Of a DNA stretch of 64,000 bases, positions 35,263 to 43,730 are shown one piece after another. A program made the translations under genes and the position numbers. The DNA is taken from positions 2,790,001 to 2,854,000 of the forward strand of contig OZ243976.1 of assembly GCA_965214795.1 (NCBI GenBank), read 5' to 3'. Position 1 is the stretch's first letter, and every line of letters starts with the position of its first letter. Under the pieces are notes generated by a model. It was not told where the DNA came from. It worked only from the letters and a program-made list of their open reading frames with translations, and did not search any database. Origin of the DNA: JAJDXW01 sp965214795. Its GTDB lineage: Bacteria > Pseudomonadota > Gammaproteobacteria > HK1.

Positions 35263-35898
35263 ATGGCCCACGATCTGGTCGGCGACGCGGACGATGCGAT
35301 CGAGAACATCAAACGCTACCAGACCGAGGTTCAGGAGGAACCCCGACTCGCCGGCTTGATGAAACAGGTGCACGCCTGGTATGCCGTCAAATCGGACGAC
35401 GGAACGTGGCTGTTTGCGCCATCGAAATTCACCGGGTACGCGGAGAACACCGCCAAGGCCTACCTGTCGGCAGCCGATAGCAGGAACGGCAGTCGGACCG
35501 AGGCCGTCCTCCGGAGATGGTTCGAGGCTGTGCCGCCTACCACGCGCCGGGCTGCCGAGCTCGGCGGCGCATTGCGGAGGTTCCTCGAAACCCACGGGCA
35601 TTCCGACCCGCGCAAGGGTGCACGGATCTGCGTTCTGAAGGAGATCCCGGCCGGTGGCGCGGGTGCCGTCAACCCGGATGTTCGGGATCGCATCCACCTC
35701 GACCCCGCGATCTGCGGCGGACGTCCGCATATTCGGGGCACTCGAGTCCGGGTGTCCGACCTTCTGGACTTGTTGGCCCATGGGGTGTCGCCGTCGGAGG
35801 TCCTTGCCGACTATCCCTATCTCGAGGAAGCGGATCTGAAAGCGGCACTGGCCTTTGGTGCCGCGGCAAGCGCCCACCGGGTCATCCTTGCCGCCTGA
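35263..35898 (+). CDS. DUF433 antitoxin fused to an unknown N-terminal domain
   Basis: A 211-residue protein. The C-terminal 75 residues are DUF433 (HLDPAICGGRPHIRGTRVRVSDLLDLL, then LADYPYLEEADLKAAL), a VapB-like DNA-binding antitoxin. The first 130 residues (MAHDLVGDADDAIENIKRYQ, YAVKSDDGTWLFAPSKFTGY, AYLSAAD, TEAVLRRWFEAV) form an extra domain I cannot name, with the look of an effector or restriction-type recognition domain. DUF433 proteins are usually only about 75-100 residues, so this is a fusion. The next gene, the DUF5615 toxin, starts 2 bp after the stop. Confidence 0.75.
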   Translation: MAHDLVGDADDAIENIKRYQTEVQEEPRLAGLMKQVHAWYAVKSDDGTWLFAPSKFTGYAENTAKAYLSAADSRNGSRTEAVLRRWFEAVPPTTRRAAELGGALRRFLETHGHSDPRKGARICVLKEIPAGGAGAVNPDVRDRIHLDPAICGGRPHIRGTRVRVSDLLDLLAHGVSPSEVLADYPYLEEADLKAALAFGAAASAHRVILAA

Positions 35899-35900
35899 TC

Positions 35901-36227
35901 GTGCGTTTCCTGATCGACGCACAATTGCCGCCGGGGTTGGCCCGATGGCTGTCCGCGAAAGGTTATCTCTCCCGCCATGTCAACGATCTCGGTCTCGGCG
36001 CAGCTCCGGACGACGAAATTGAAGCCAAGGCACGGGAGATGCGGGCGGTCATCTGGTCGAAGGATGCCGACTTTGCCGATCGGGCGCGAGGGGTTCCCGG
36101 TCTGCAAGTAGTCTGGCTGCGGTTCGGCAACACCACCAATGCCTCGCTTCGAGCCAGGTTGGGGCCGCATCTGCCAACCATTGAAGACGCTCTGATGAAT
36201 GGGGAGTTCCTGATTGAAGTCCGGTGA
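35901..36227 (+). CDS. DUF5615 PIN-like toxin
   Basis: A 108-residue protein. VRFLIDAQLPPGLARWL carries the first Asp of the PIN-like site, AVIWSKDADFADRA the second acidic pair, and VVWLRFGNTTNASLRARL the usual C-terminal strand. DUF5615 pairs with DUF433 as a type II toxin-antitoxin system. The GTG start at 35901 follows the DUF433 stop after two bases. It appears complete. Confidence 0.82.
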   Translation: MRFLIDAQLPPGLARWLSAKGYLSRHVNDLGLGAAPDDEIEAKAREMRAVIWSKDADFADRARGVPGLQVVWLRFGNTTNASLRARLGPHLPTIEDALMNGEFLIEVR

Positions 36228-36478
36228 CGGGCAGGAACGCTCGTGTACCCGGCGGCCCCCTCACGGATCGCGCACCAGGCAGGCCGAGACGCCCTCCGCC
36301 GCCGTGCCCGCGTCATCCTCGCCCAAGTCCGAGCGGGCGGGAAACCTGCCGAGGAAATCCACCGGACCAAGACAGCGCCGGCTTCCGCGTCCGCTGTCTC
36401 GACGGCACCTGGGTCGCACCGAACGGCCCGGGATCCGTGACAACGTGACTGCCCGAAACGCTTTCCGCAGACACCGGG
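36228..36478. other. Non-coding stretch between toxin gene and cueR fragment
   Basis: About 250 bp. A short frame from 36243 (YPAAPSRIAHQAGRDALRRR) has no recognised domain or start signal. Likely eroded DNA next to the cueR fragment. Confidence 0.3.
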
Positions 36479-36569
36479 ATGGGGCCGGACCAAGCCGACG
36501 TCTTCGTAGTAGCGGATCGTCTTGGGCGGCAATCCGGTCCGCTCCGCCGCGTCTCCGATGTTCATGCTC
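36479..36569 (-). pseudogene. cueR N-terminal fragment (partial duplicate)
   Basis: These 91 bp match 34934-35024 at the start of the intact cueR with few changes and encode NIGDAAERTGLPPKTIRYYED, then GLVRPHP, before breaking into unrelated sequence. Both copies point the same way. The 1.5 kb between them carries the DUF433/DUF5615 pair, so a duplication or insertion by recombination is likely. Confidence 0.8.
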
Positions 36570-36596
36570 GAGCGCTCCCGGTTACGAAGGAGTGGC

Positions 36597-36722
36597 GTGG
36601 TGGAGGTGCTTCACGCCATTACCGAATCTCATGGTATGGACTGGATGGAGATCGGAGGGCTTCTGAAAACCCGTTTGATTTCGACGATCACTGACATCGT
36701 CAGACGACGCGATGATCCCTGA
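36597..36722 (+). CDS. Small reading frame of unknown function
   Basis: Forty-one residues from a GTG: VVEVLHAITESHGMDWMEIG, then LLKTRLISTITDIVRRRDDP. A GAAGGAG precedes the GTG closely. No domain is recognised. It may be a small antitoxin or a remnant. Confidence 0.3.
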   Translation: MVEVLHAITESHGMDWMEIGGLLKTRLISTITDIVRRRDDP

Positions 36723-37621
36723 GGCGGGAAGGGCGACCCCGCCGACCCCAAGCTGTCGGTGGGAGGTCGGCGGGCGGAATTGCCCTGGTCTCCGCCCCGG
36801 GTCGCTCGGAGAAAACTGGTGTGGCGCTGGCCCTGGCGCGAGCGGCGGTCGTGGCCCACGCCGAACGGCGCGTTTACGGCGAGGCGTGCGGGCTACGGGT
36901 GCGACCCGGACCGGTGGTGCTGGTGAGCTATGAGGATACGCCGCTACGGTTGGCGAAGGATCTCGAACGGATGGGCGGCGACGTGCCGGACGCCGTGCAC
37001 TGCTGGCCGGAGCCCGGACCGCTGTTCGTGGCCGGCACCGCGGGGGCGCAAGGCGAGGCGACCGCAGCTTGGCGGCCCCTGTGGGATGCCGTCGCGCGGA
37101 TTGCGCCGTCGCTGGTGGTAGTCGACCCGGTGAGCGAGGCCCTGGCGGGCGCTTTGCTGTCCGAGGGCGGGCCGGTGCGCGCCTTCGTGCGCGAGCTCCG
37201 GCGCGAAGCGACCGCTATCGGGTGCGGGGTGTTGTTGGTGACGAACGATACGAAGACGGCCCGCAACCTGGTCGCCGCGGGCAAGGAGCCCGGTTCCGGT
37301 GCCGTTGTGGGCTCTGCCACGTGGTTCGACGCGGCCTGTGGCGTGTTGTACTTCACCCGGTCCGAGTACGGCCGCCGAATCGATTGCCTCAAAGCGAACT
37401 ACGGCGCGAGCGGCTGGTCGATCCCGATCCGGGAACGGATCCGCGCCCGCGGGCGGTTCGCGGGATTCGAGGTAGATCCTGACCCTCCGCCGGGATGGAA
37501 TGAATCGTCGGAGAAGTCGGCCGGGGGGCGCAAGCGCGTGAAGTCGGCCGGGAACCGCGCGGCGGATGCGGTGGCGGGCAAAACAGTAGCAGTGTATCCG
37601 CCTGTGACGGTAGCTCCATGA
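36716..37621 (+). pseudogene. RepA-like AAA helicase, start codon lost
   Basis: A frame open from 36716 encodes a RecA/RepA-type hexameric replication ATPase. The Walker A region is degenerate (LVSAPGRSEKTGVALALARA; the expected G-K-T/S is E-K-T), Walker B is SLVVVDPVSEAL, then VLLVTNDTK and SATWFDAACGVLYF. No ATG, GTG or TTG precedes the Walker A; the first GTG (36821) lies after it. So either the N-terminus was deleted or a CTG at 36719 is used. Related to plasmid and phage-like RepA proteins. The C-terminal end is repeated at 38740-39000. Confidence 0.6.
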
Positions 37622-37719
37622 GCCGCAATGAGCTCGCCCGTCGGTACGCGGACGAACATCCTGCGTCCGTGGCCGATGCGTTCGCGAGCGGGGGAGGGTG
37701 GTCCGGGTTTGGCGCGTGA
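37618..37719 (+). CDS. 33-residue small reading frame overlapping the RepA-like gene
   Basis: MSRNELARRYADEHPASVAD, then AFASGGGWSGFGA. The ATG overlaps the TGA of the previous frame (ATGA), the usual sign of translational coupling. Too short for domain assignment; it may be the start of a truncated gene. Confidence 0.3.
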   Translation: MSRNELARRYADEHPASVADAFASGGGWSGFGA

Positions 37720-37746
37720 TACGCCGTCGTGGCGGCCTATGGGTGA

Positions 37747-37992
37747 TCAGTCGGCGGCGGCGCGTCGTTCGTCGAGGCGCCCTTCGAGGTTCGCTTGGCG
37801 TTCGGCGAGTCGTTGCATTTCGGTGCGGAAGTCCGCCATGCCGGTCCGGAACTCCCGCACGTCCGCACGGATCTCCGCCATCGTGCGCGTAATGAGCCCG
37901 GCCAGAGCGAAGGCGATGCCGATCATGGCGCCGAGGATGGTGATCACGGCGCCGCCGACGGTGGCGAAGAAGGTGAGGGTGTCGACGTCCAG
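37747..37992 (-). CDS. Small membrane/coiled-coil protein, copy I (ATG changed to CTG)
   Basis: Eighty-one residues if read from CTG at 37992: DVDTLTFFATVGGAVITILG, a membrane helix to about residue 30, then a helical tail ending LDERRAAAD. It is a close paralogue of copy II, 3 bp upstream: LTFFATxGGAV and FRTEMQRLAERQ are shared. The codon aligned with copy II's ATG is CTG. A GTG further in (37947) would remove half of the membrane helix. The duplication is recent by its similarity. Function unknown. Confidence 0.5.
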   Translation of the reverse strand: MDVDTLTFFATVGGAVITILGAMIGIAFALAGLITRTMAEIRADVREFRTGMADFRTEMQRLAERQANLEGRLDERRAAAD

Positions 37993-37995
37993 GTG

Positions 37996-38274
37996 TCAGT
38001 CAGCGGCGGAGCGTCGTTCGTCGAGGCGCCCTTCGACGTGCGACTGGCGTTCGGCGAGTCGCTGCATTTCGGTGCGGAACGTATCCATCGCGGACCGGAA
38101 CTCGCGCAAGTCCGCGGCGTGCCGAGCATCGGCCGCGTGCCGATCCGCATCGATCCGTGCGGTCTCGCCCTTGATGAGCCGGGCGAGCGCGATGCCGACC
38201 CCGACCACGGCGACGATGACGGTGACCACGGCGCCGCCGATGGTGGCGAAGAAGGTGAGGGTGTCGACGTCCAT
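37996..38274 (-). CDS. Small membrane/coiled-coil protein, copy II
   Basis: A 92-residue protein: MDVDTLTFFATIGGAVVTVI opens one membrane helix (to about residue 32), then ETARIDADRHAADARHAADL and FRTEMQRLAERQ form a charged coiled coil, ending DERRSAAD. Same design as 3264-3545. It has an ATG and overlaps nothing. It sits between two broken copies of replication genes, so it probably belonged to the same mobile unit. Confidence 0.6.
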   Translation of the reverse strand: MDVDTLTFFATIGGAVVTVIVAVVGVGIALARLIKGETARIDADRHAADARHAADLREFRSAMDTFRTEMQRLAERQSHVEGRLDERRSAAD

Positions 38275-38338
38275 GCCCGGAACCGTAGCACGAGTCCGAT
38301 GACCGATCGCGACGAATAGGTTCGCATGATGCCGGAGG

Positions 38339-39065
38339 TTGCGCGCGCTGCTCGGGGAGCCGGACCGGGCCGGCCCGCACGAATGGCGATGCGGCCGCAA
38401 GGGCTCGCTGGCGATCAACCTGCGCGACGGCACTCGGTTCGACCATGAGGCCGGGGAAGGCGGCGGCACGTTCGACCTGGTCGTGCGCGAACGGTGTGAT
38501 CGCGGTGCCGCTCGCGACTGGCTTCGGGAACGACGCCACCTGCCCGATCGCGAGAGTCGCCCCGTGCGCCGGTCCGCGCCCGAATCCGCCGTCCGACCGT
38601 CCGACCCGGCGGATCGAGCCGGAGAGCGGGAGCGGGCGGAGCTTGTGCGGCGACTGTGGACCGCCGGAGCGCCTGCGGACGGTTCGCCCGGGCGGACCTA
38701 TCTCTCTCGAAGGTTTGCTTGGCCGCGGCGGCGAGGACCCCGGCGCCGGGGCTGTGGCCGGTTCCGCGACCTGGTTCGATGCGGCCCGCGGAGTGCTCTA
38801 CCTTTCCCGTGACGCCGACGGTCGGCGCCGGCTCGACTGCCTCAAGGCGAACCACGGCGCGAGTGGATGGTCGGTCCCGATCCGGGCACGGATTAGTGCC
38901 TGCGGCCGGTTCGAGGGATTCGAGGCAGACTCCGATCCCGCGCCGGGATGGGACCGACCGCCGGAACAAACCCGGAACTACAACCGCACGAAGCCGGGTC
39001 CGAAAAGCGATTTCAAGCCCAAGACTACGGCCGCCACGGATGGGAGTGCACAATATGTCCGCTGA
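38339..39065 (+). pseudogene. Primase N-terminal fragment fused out of frame to RepA-like C-terminal fragment
   Basis: From a TTG at 38339 the frame reads LRALLGEPDRAGPHEWRCG, SLAINLRDGTRFDHEAGEGG and GTFDLVVRERC, as in the N-terminal zinc-free primase part of phage-like primase-helicases. Near 38720 homology switches frame to SATWFDAARGVLYLSR, then CLKANHGASGWSVPIRARI, the same C-terminal RepA segment as at 37310-37500. The helicase core between is deleted. The fused remnant ends at 39065, overlapping the next gene's ATG at 39055. Confidence 0.65.
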
Positions 39066-39924
39066 CCGGCCCGCGATCCTCTTGGCTCGTACTCTGGGTG
39101 AAACCCTTGTTCCGTTGGCGGATATCAAGAAGATTGAACCACCCGGCGAGCGTGAGTTTCTTTCGTGGCTGGCCGCGCACCCGACGGCCGGTATGCCGGA
39201 GACCGGCCAGCTGCTGTCAAACCTGTTGTCCCTGGATGGCGTCGAGGCCCGATGGGAAGTGATCGAAAGGGAAGGTTCCTTGCAACTGTTCGTCGCGTTG
39301 TACGACCCGCCGACCGGGCAAGCGGAGCCGGTTCATGAGACCCGCTCCGTGGAGCGGGGACACCGCATTTCCATTTACGAGTCTTTGACTCCGGGGGTCC
39401 TGTTGCGCGTGGTGGCCCTTCGGCCTGCCGAAGTCGTTTTCGGGCTGTGGGCCGATCGCGGCGGTCCGGTCAAGCATCCGCTCTCACCCGTGTTCGACGC
39501 ATGGCAACGCCGGCCCACCATCGTTGAGCCCGACCGCCGGCCGACTCGTATCCTGCCGCGCATCGTGGCCGGGGCCGAACATCCGGACCGGGGGCGGGGA
39601 ATGCTGTTCGGCGGTCCCGTGCGCAACGAGGAGCACGACGGCGGCCCGCAACGCGACCTGTCGTTGTGGCCGACCGTCCCGGCCGCGAAGCGCGTGCCGT
39701 TGCTCGACTTGGTCGACCTGTCCGGGGTGCCGCGCGGGCCGTGGGGAGCCCGTGGCGACTCGGTGAAAGGTCGGGTTGCGCCCGCGGCCGACCCGACCCG
39801 ACCCGACAGGGGGCTCGGAATCGATCCCGGGCCGGCCGGGTGGGCAAGGCGTAATCCGACCCCAGGGGGGCGGCGCGATGGCGGTCAGGTGATGGATTCG
39901 ATTCCCGGCTCGATTGCCGGATGA
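39055..39924 (+). CDS. Mobile-element-type hypothetical protein
   Basis: A 289-residue protein I do not recognise. The first 170 residues look folded (ILLARTLGETLVPLADIKKI, EFLSWLAAHPTAGMPETGQL, WEVIEREGSLQLFVALYDPP). The rest is Arg/Pro/Gly-rich and probably disordered or eroded, including a REP-like palindrome at 39769-39797. The ATG overlaps the end of the RepA-like remnant, so it belongs to that module. Its TGA overlaps the copA ATG (ATGA), which links this island to copA. Confidence 0.55.
   Translation: MSADRPAILLARTLGETLVPLADIKKIEPPGEREFLSWLAAHPTAGMPETGQLLSNLLSLDGVEARWEVIEREGSLQLFVALYDPPTGQAEPVHETRSVERGHRISIYESLTPGVLLRVVALRPAEVVFGLWADRGGPVKHPLSPVFDAWQRRPTIVEPDRRPTRILPRIVAGAEHPDRGRGMLFGGPVRNEEHDGGPQRDLSLWPTVPAAKRVPLLDLVDLSGVPRGPWGARGDSVKGRVAPAADPTRPDRGLGIDPGPAGWARRNPTPGGRRDGGQVMDSIPGSIAG
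39769..39797. repeat. REP-like palindrome inside the hypothetical gene
   Basis: GGTCGGGTTGCGCCCGCGGCCGACCCGACC type sequence (given here in parts: GGTCGGGTTGCG, then GGCCGACCCGACC) forms a stem like that at 52669. It lies in the disordered 3' part of the 39055 gene. Confidence 0.35.
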
Positions 39925-42395
39925 AGCCTCCGTCCGGGCTCGCCGGGAAGCCGGTCACGCGGGACCCCGTGTGCGGGATGGAGGTCGCTCCCTCCCCTGG
40001 CGGGCTTTCGCTGGACCACCAAGGGCACCGATATCACTTCTGCGCCGCGCCCTGCCGCGGGAAGTTCGCCGCCGCGCCCGCCGGCTACCTCGAGTCGAAC
40101 GATCCGGTCTGCGGCCGGAGGGTCCACCGCGCCACCGCCCCGGAGGTCGCGAGGAACGCGGGGAAGGCGTACTTCTTCTGCTCCGAGCGGTGCCGGACGC
40201 GCTTCGAGGCGTCGCCCGAAAATTTCGTCGGGCACCGCGCCGAACCCGAGTCGGCGCCCTCGGGCGCCCGCTACACCTGTCCGATGGACCCGGAGATCGT
40301 GCGCGATGTGCCGGGAGACTGCCCGATCTGCGGCATGGCGCTCGAGCCGGTGGCGCCGTCGCCGGGCGGCGGACCCAATCCGGAGCTGATCGATCTCCGG
40401 TGGCGCCTTCGGTTCGGAGCGCCGCTCGGACTCGCTCTCCTGGTTCTCGAGATGGGCGCTCACCTCGGGATCCCCTTCGCGGCATGGCTCGGTCCGGGGA
40501 GCCTCGCATGGCTCCAGCTCGTACTCGCGACCCCGGTCGTGGTGTGGATCGCGGCGCCGTTCTTCCGGCGCGGCTGGTCGTCGATCGTCACCCGCAACCT
40601 CAACATGTGGACCCTGATCACGCTTGGAGCGGGTGCCTCCTACGCCTTCAGCGTGGCTGCCGTTCTCGCTCCGGAGCTCTTTCCCGAGTCCGTGCGCGGG
40701 CTGCACGGCCGGCCGCCGGTCTATTTCGAGGCCGCCGCGGTGATCCTCGTTCTCGTCCTCGCCGGACAGGTGCTCGAGCTCTCCGCCCGCGAACGCACCG
40801 GCGACGCCATCCGGGCGCTTCTCGACCTCGCGCCGAAGTTCGCCCGACGGGTGCGGGAAAGGGCCTTTGAGGACGTGCCGCTCGAGGCGGTCGGGGCCGG
40901 CGACCGCCTGCTGGTCCGGCCCGGAGAGAGCATTCCGGTGGACGGGACGGTTCTCGACGGGCGGTCCACGGTGGACGAGAGCATGTTGACGGGGGAGCCG
41001 GTCCCGGTCGAGAAGGAGCCGGGGAGCGTGGTGACGGGAGGAACCCTCAACCGGTCGGGAGCGTTCACCATGCGCGCGGAGGGGGTCGGCGCGGACACCG
41101 TCCTCGCCCGGATCGTCGGCATGGTCGTCGAAGCGCAGCGCAGCCGGGCGCCGGTCCAGGCGCTGGCCGATCGCGTCGCGCGCCGGTTCGTCCCCGCGGT
41201 GATCGCGGTCGCGTCGATCGCGTTCGCCGCCTGGGCGCTCTTCGGCCCCGCCCCGGCGTTCTCCCACGCGATGGTGGCCGCGGTCAGCGTTCTCGTCATC
41301 GCCTGTCCGTGCGCGCTCGGGCTCGCCACCCCGATGTCGATCATGGTCGCGGTGGGGCGGGGGGCCCGGGCGGGGGTCCTCATTCGGGATGCCGGGGCGC
41401 TCGAAGGCCTTGCGAGGGCCGACGTGCTGCTCGTCGACAAGACCGGCACGCTGACGGCGGGAACCCCCGAGCTCACCGACGTGGTCGCGGTGGGCGGTGA
41501 CCGGGACGAGGTGCGCCTCCTCTCGCTCGCCGCTTCGCTCGAGCGCGCATCGGAGCACCCGCTCGCGGCGGGAATCATCCGGGGCGCGGCGGAGCGCGGC
41601 GCCGGACTCCACGAGGTGGCGGACTTCCGGGCGATCCCGGGAAAGGGCGTCCGGGGCCGGGTCGCCGGTCACGAGGTCGCGCTGGGCAATCCGGACCTGA
41701 TGCGTGCGCTCGGCATCGACCCCGGCGAGTCCGACGACACGAGCGAACGGCTGCAGGGCGAGGGCAAGACCGTGACGTTCATCGCGGTGGACGGCGAACT
41801 CCGGGGTATCGTGGCGGTCGCGGATCCGATCCGGCCGTCGACCCGCGCCGCCCTCGGGACGCTTCGCGGCGCGGGGCTTCACATCGTGATGGCGACCGGC
41901 GACGGTGCACGCACGGCCCGGGCGGTCGCTCGGGAGCTCGATCTCGACGACTGGCGGGCGGAAGCGGCCCCGGAGGAAAAGCGGGAGCTCGTCGCCGCGC
42001 TGCGGGCCCGCGGCAATCGCGTCGCGATGGCGGGCGACGGCATCAACGACGCGCCGGCCCTTGCGGCGGCGGACGTCGGGGTCGCGATGGGGGCCGGTGC
42101 GGACGTGGCGGTGCGAAGCGCCGGAGTCACCCTGATGGGAGGCGATCTCATGGGAATCGCCCGCGCCCGTCGGCTCGCCGCCGAGACGCTGCGCAACGTC
42201 CGGCAGAACCTGTTCTTCGCCTTCGTCTACAACGTGGTGGGGGTGGCGGTGGCCGCCGGCGCGCTCTACCCGACGTTCGGCGTGCTCCTCACCCCGGTCC
42301 TCGCCGCCCTCGCGATGAGTCTCTCGTCGGTATCCGTCATCGTGAACGCCCTGCGGCTCCGAGGCATCGCGCTGGAGCGCCCGCCGCCGGGCTGA
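39921..42395 (+). CDS. copA: Copper-exporting P1B-type ATPase with two YHS/TRASH domains
   Basis: An 824-residue P-type ATPase. The usual CXXC heavy-metal domain is absent; instead there are two YHS/TRASH zinc-ribbon domains, DPVCGMEV...YHFCAAPC at about 15-50 and DPVCGRRV...YFFCSERC at about 61-95, then a YTCPMDPE...CPICGMAL metal-binding domain (118-140). The membrane CPC motif (CPCALGLATP, Cys462), phosphorylation Asp506 in DKTGTLT, the HP motif SEHPLA and MAGDGINDAPAL are intact. It should export Cu(I) (or Ag). CueR, the likely regulator, lies 5 kb away. The ATG overlaps the previous gene's stop. Confidence 0.93.
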   Translation: MKPPSGLAGKPVTRDPVCGMEVAPSPGGLSLDHQGHRYHFCAAPCRGKFAAAPAGYLESNDPVCGRRVHRATAPEVARNAGKAYFFCSERCRTRFEASPENFVGHRAEPESAPSGARYTCPMDPEIVRDVPGDCPICGMALEPVAPSPGGGPNPELIDLRWRLRFGAPLGLALLVLEMGAHLGIPFAAWLGPGSLAWLQLVLATPVVVWIAAPFFRRGWSSIVTRNLNMWTLITLGAGASYAFSVAAVLAPELFPESVRGLHGRPPVYFEAAAVILVLVLAGQVLELSARERTGDAIRALLDLAPKFARRVRERAFEDVPLEAVGAGDRLLVRPGESIPVDGTVLDGRSTVDESMLTGEPVPVEKEPGSVVTGGTLNRSGAFTMRAEGVGADTVLARIVGMVVEAQRSRAPVQALADRVARRFVPAVIAVASIAFAAWALFGPAPAFSHAMVAAVSVLVIACPCALGLATPMSIMVAVGRGARAGVLIRDAGALEGLARADVLLVDKTGTLTAGTPELTDVVAVGGDRDEVRLLSLAASLERASEHPLAAGIIRGAAERGAGLHEVADFRAIPGKGVRGRVAGHEVALGNPDLMRALGIDPGESDDTSERLQGEGKTVTFIAVDGELRGIVAVADPIRPSTRAALGTLRGAGLHIVMATGDGARTARAVARELDLDDWRAEAAPEEKRELVAALRARGNRVAMAGDGINDAPALAAADVGVAMGAGADVAVRSAGVTLMGGDLMGIARARRLAAETLRNVRQNLFFAFVYNVVGVAVAAGALYPTFGVLLTPVLAALAMSLSSVSVIVNALRLRGIALERPPPG

Positions 42396-42484
42396 GCATC
42401 GCATCCGGCCGGCCGCGCACGAGCGCTCGACCCCGGCGCTTGCCAGGTCCGCGGCGAGCGGCGGCGGCGAGCGGTGCCGCCGGG

Positions 42485-43015
42485 TCAGCCCGCCGCGGCC
42501 TGGAGACGGCGGAGGAGGGGACGGATCGTCTCCTCCCAGTCCTTCTCCGCGATGGGCCCGACGTGCTTGTGGGCGATCCGCCCCCCGCGGTCGATTACGA
42601 AGGTTTCGGGGACCCCGTACACCCCGAGGTCGAGACCGACCTTCCCGTCCCGATCGTGGCCGCTGCGCCGGTAGGGGTCGCCGAACGTCTCGAGCCACCG
42701 GAGCGCGTCCCCGTGTTCGTCCTTGTAGTTGAGGCCGTAGACCGGCACTTCGCCGGAAGCGGCCAGCTTCAGCAGGAGCGGATGCTCGGCCCGGCAGGCC
42801 GCGCACCAGCTCGCCCACACGTTGAGCAGGCTCGGCTCTTGTTCGAGATCGTCCGACCGGAGCGCGCCGCCGGGAACGCCGGGCAGGGCGAAGGCGGGGA
42901 GAGGCCGGCCCACCAGGGGGGACGAGACCACGCCCGGATTGCGCTGAAGACCGGTGTAGAGCAGTCCCGCGAGCGCGGCGAAGAGCGCGAGAGGTACGAG
43001 GAAGGAGGCTTTCAC
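42485..43015 (-). CDS. ccmG: Thiol:disulfide interchange protein CcmG/DsbE
   Basis: A 176-residue membrane-anchored thioredoxin. The N-terminal anchor is FLVPLALFAALAGLLYTGL, active site NVWASWCAACRAEHP (C-x2-C), cis-Pro in VYGVPETFVID. The acidic GVPE site and the CcmG insert are visible. It supplies electrons to CcmH in the periplasm. The start is GTG at 43015. ccmF is about 950 bp upstream instead of the usual overlap, and ccmH is 8 kb away on the other side of copA, which converges on this gene. Confidence 0.92.
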   Translation of the reverse strand: MKASFLVPLALFAALAGLLYTGLQRNPGVVSSPLVGRPLPAFALPGVPGGALRSDDLEQEPSLLNVWASWCAACRAEHPLLLKLAASGEVPVYGLNYKDEHGDALRWLETFGDPYRRSGHDRDGKVGLDLGVYGVPETFVIDRGGRIAHKHVGPIAEKDWEETIRPLLRRLQAAAG

Positions 43016-43730
43016 GCCGGCTCCCCCGAGTCCGGAAAAGGCTCGCCGTCTCCCGCGATCGCCGCCAACCTGAAGCGGCACTCGGGAGGCCCGGCCCCAG
43101 TCGGTCGGCCGACCCGAGCCAAGCGGCTTCGCGACATCCGCTCAGTGGGCACGGGCGTCCCCGTTCACGCTCCCGCGAACCCGTCGAGGCCGGCGCGCGG
43201 CAGGGCAAGGAGCCGGTAGCGGTCCGCGAGAGCGGGAATCCGCCGATCCCGGAGCCGATGGCTCGTGCCCATCGCGTGGGCCATCATCACCACCGGCATC
43301 GAGGGGGCGTCGTCCGGTCGGATCGCACGATTCAGCCCGCGAGATAGACCTTCTGCACGAACTCGTCCTCGGAGAAGTCGTCCGGCTTCCCTTCGAACCG
43401 GATCCGGCCGTTGCGCAGGATGTAGACCTTGTCCGCCGCGCCGAGGGCGACGGCTCCTCTTGGTTTCCGCAGGTGCGTCGGCACGGCGTGCGCTTCCCCG
43501 GGACCTTTCGGAGCCGGGTTCCGCCGAACGGGTGGAGCGCCACGGAGCGACGCGCGCGGTGACGGGATCGGGTGGGCCGAGGAGATCGGCTTCGCCCTGC
43601 CGCCGCCCCGGGGGCCGGCGGCAGGGGACTTCGAGCGTTCGATCCGCCTCCGCTCATGGGCAGGTCCGATCACCTGCGGCCACCATCCGTGAGCCGGAGG
43701 CGAATGTCAAGGTGGAGCCTCATCGGACCA
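43016..43730. other. Eroded DNA inserted between ccmF and ccmG
   Basis: No intact gene. It contains the end of an ABC ATPase (43332-43442) and, next to it, the MITE-like element at 43731. In most System I operons ccmF and ccmG are adjacent, so this stretch is foreign. Confidence 0.5.
43332..43442 (-). pseudogene. ABC transporter ATPase, C-terminal remnant (LivF-like)
   Basis: AADKVYILRNGRIRFEGKPD, then DFSEDEFVQKVYLAG and the stop. This is the final strand and tail of an ABC ATPase (branched-chain amino acid LivF/LivG type ends in YLG). The rest of the gene is missing, with unrelated GC-rich sequence upstream. Confidence 0.6.

Noticed and set aside
39885..43208. Long minus-strand frame opposite copA.
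   Set aside because: Antisense to an intact P-type ATPase; Arg/Gly/His-rich without motifs.
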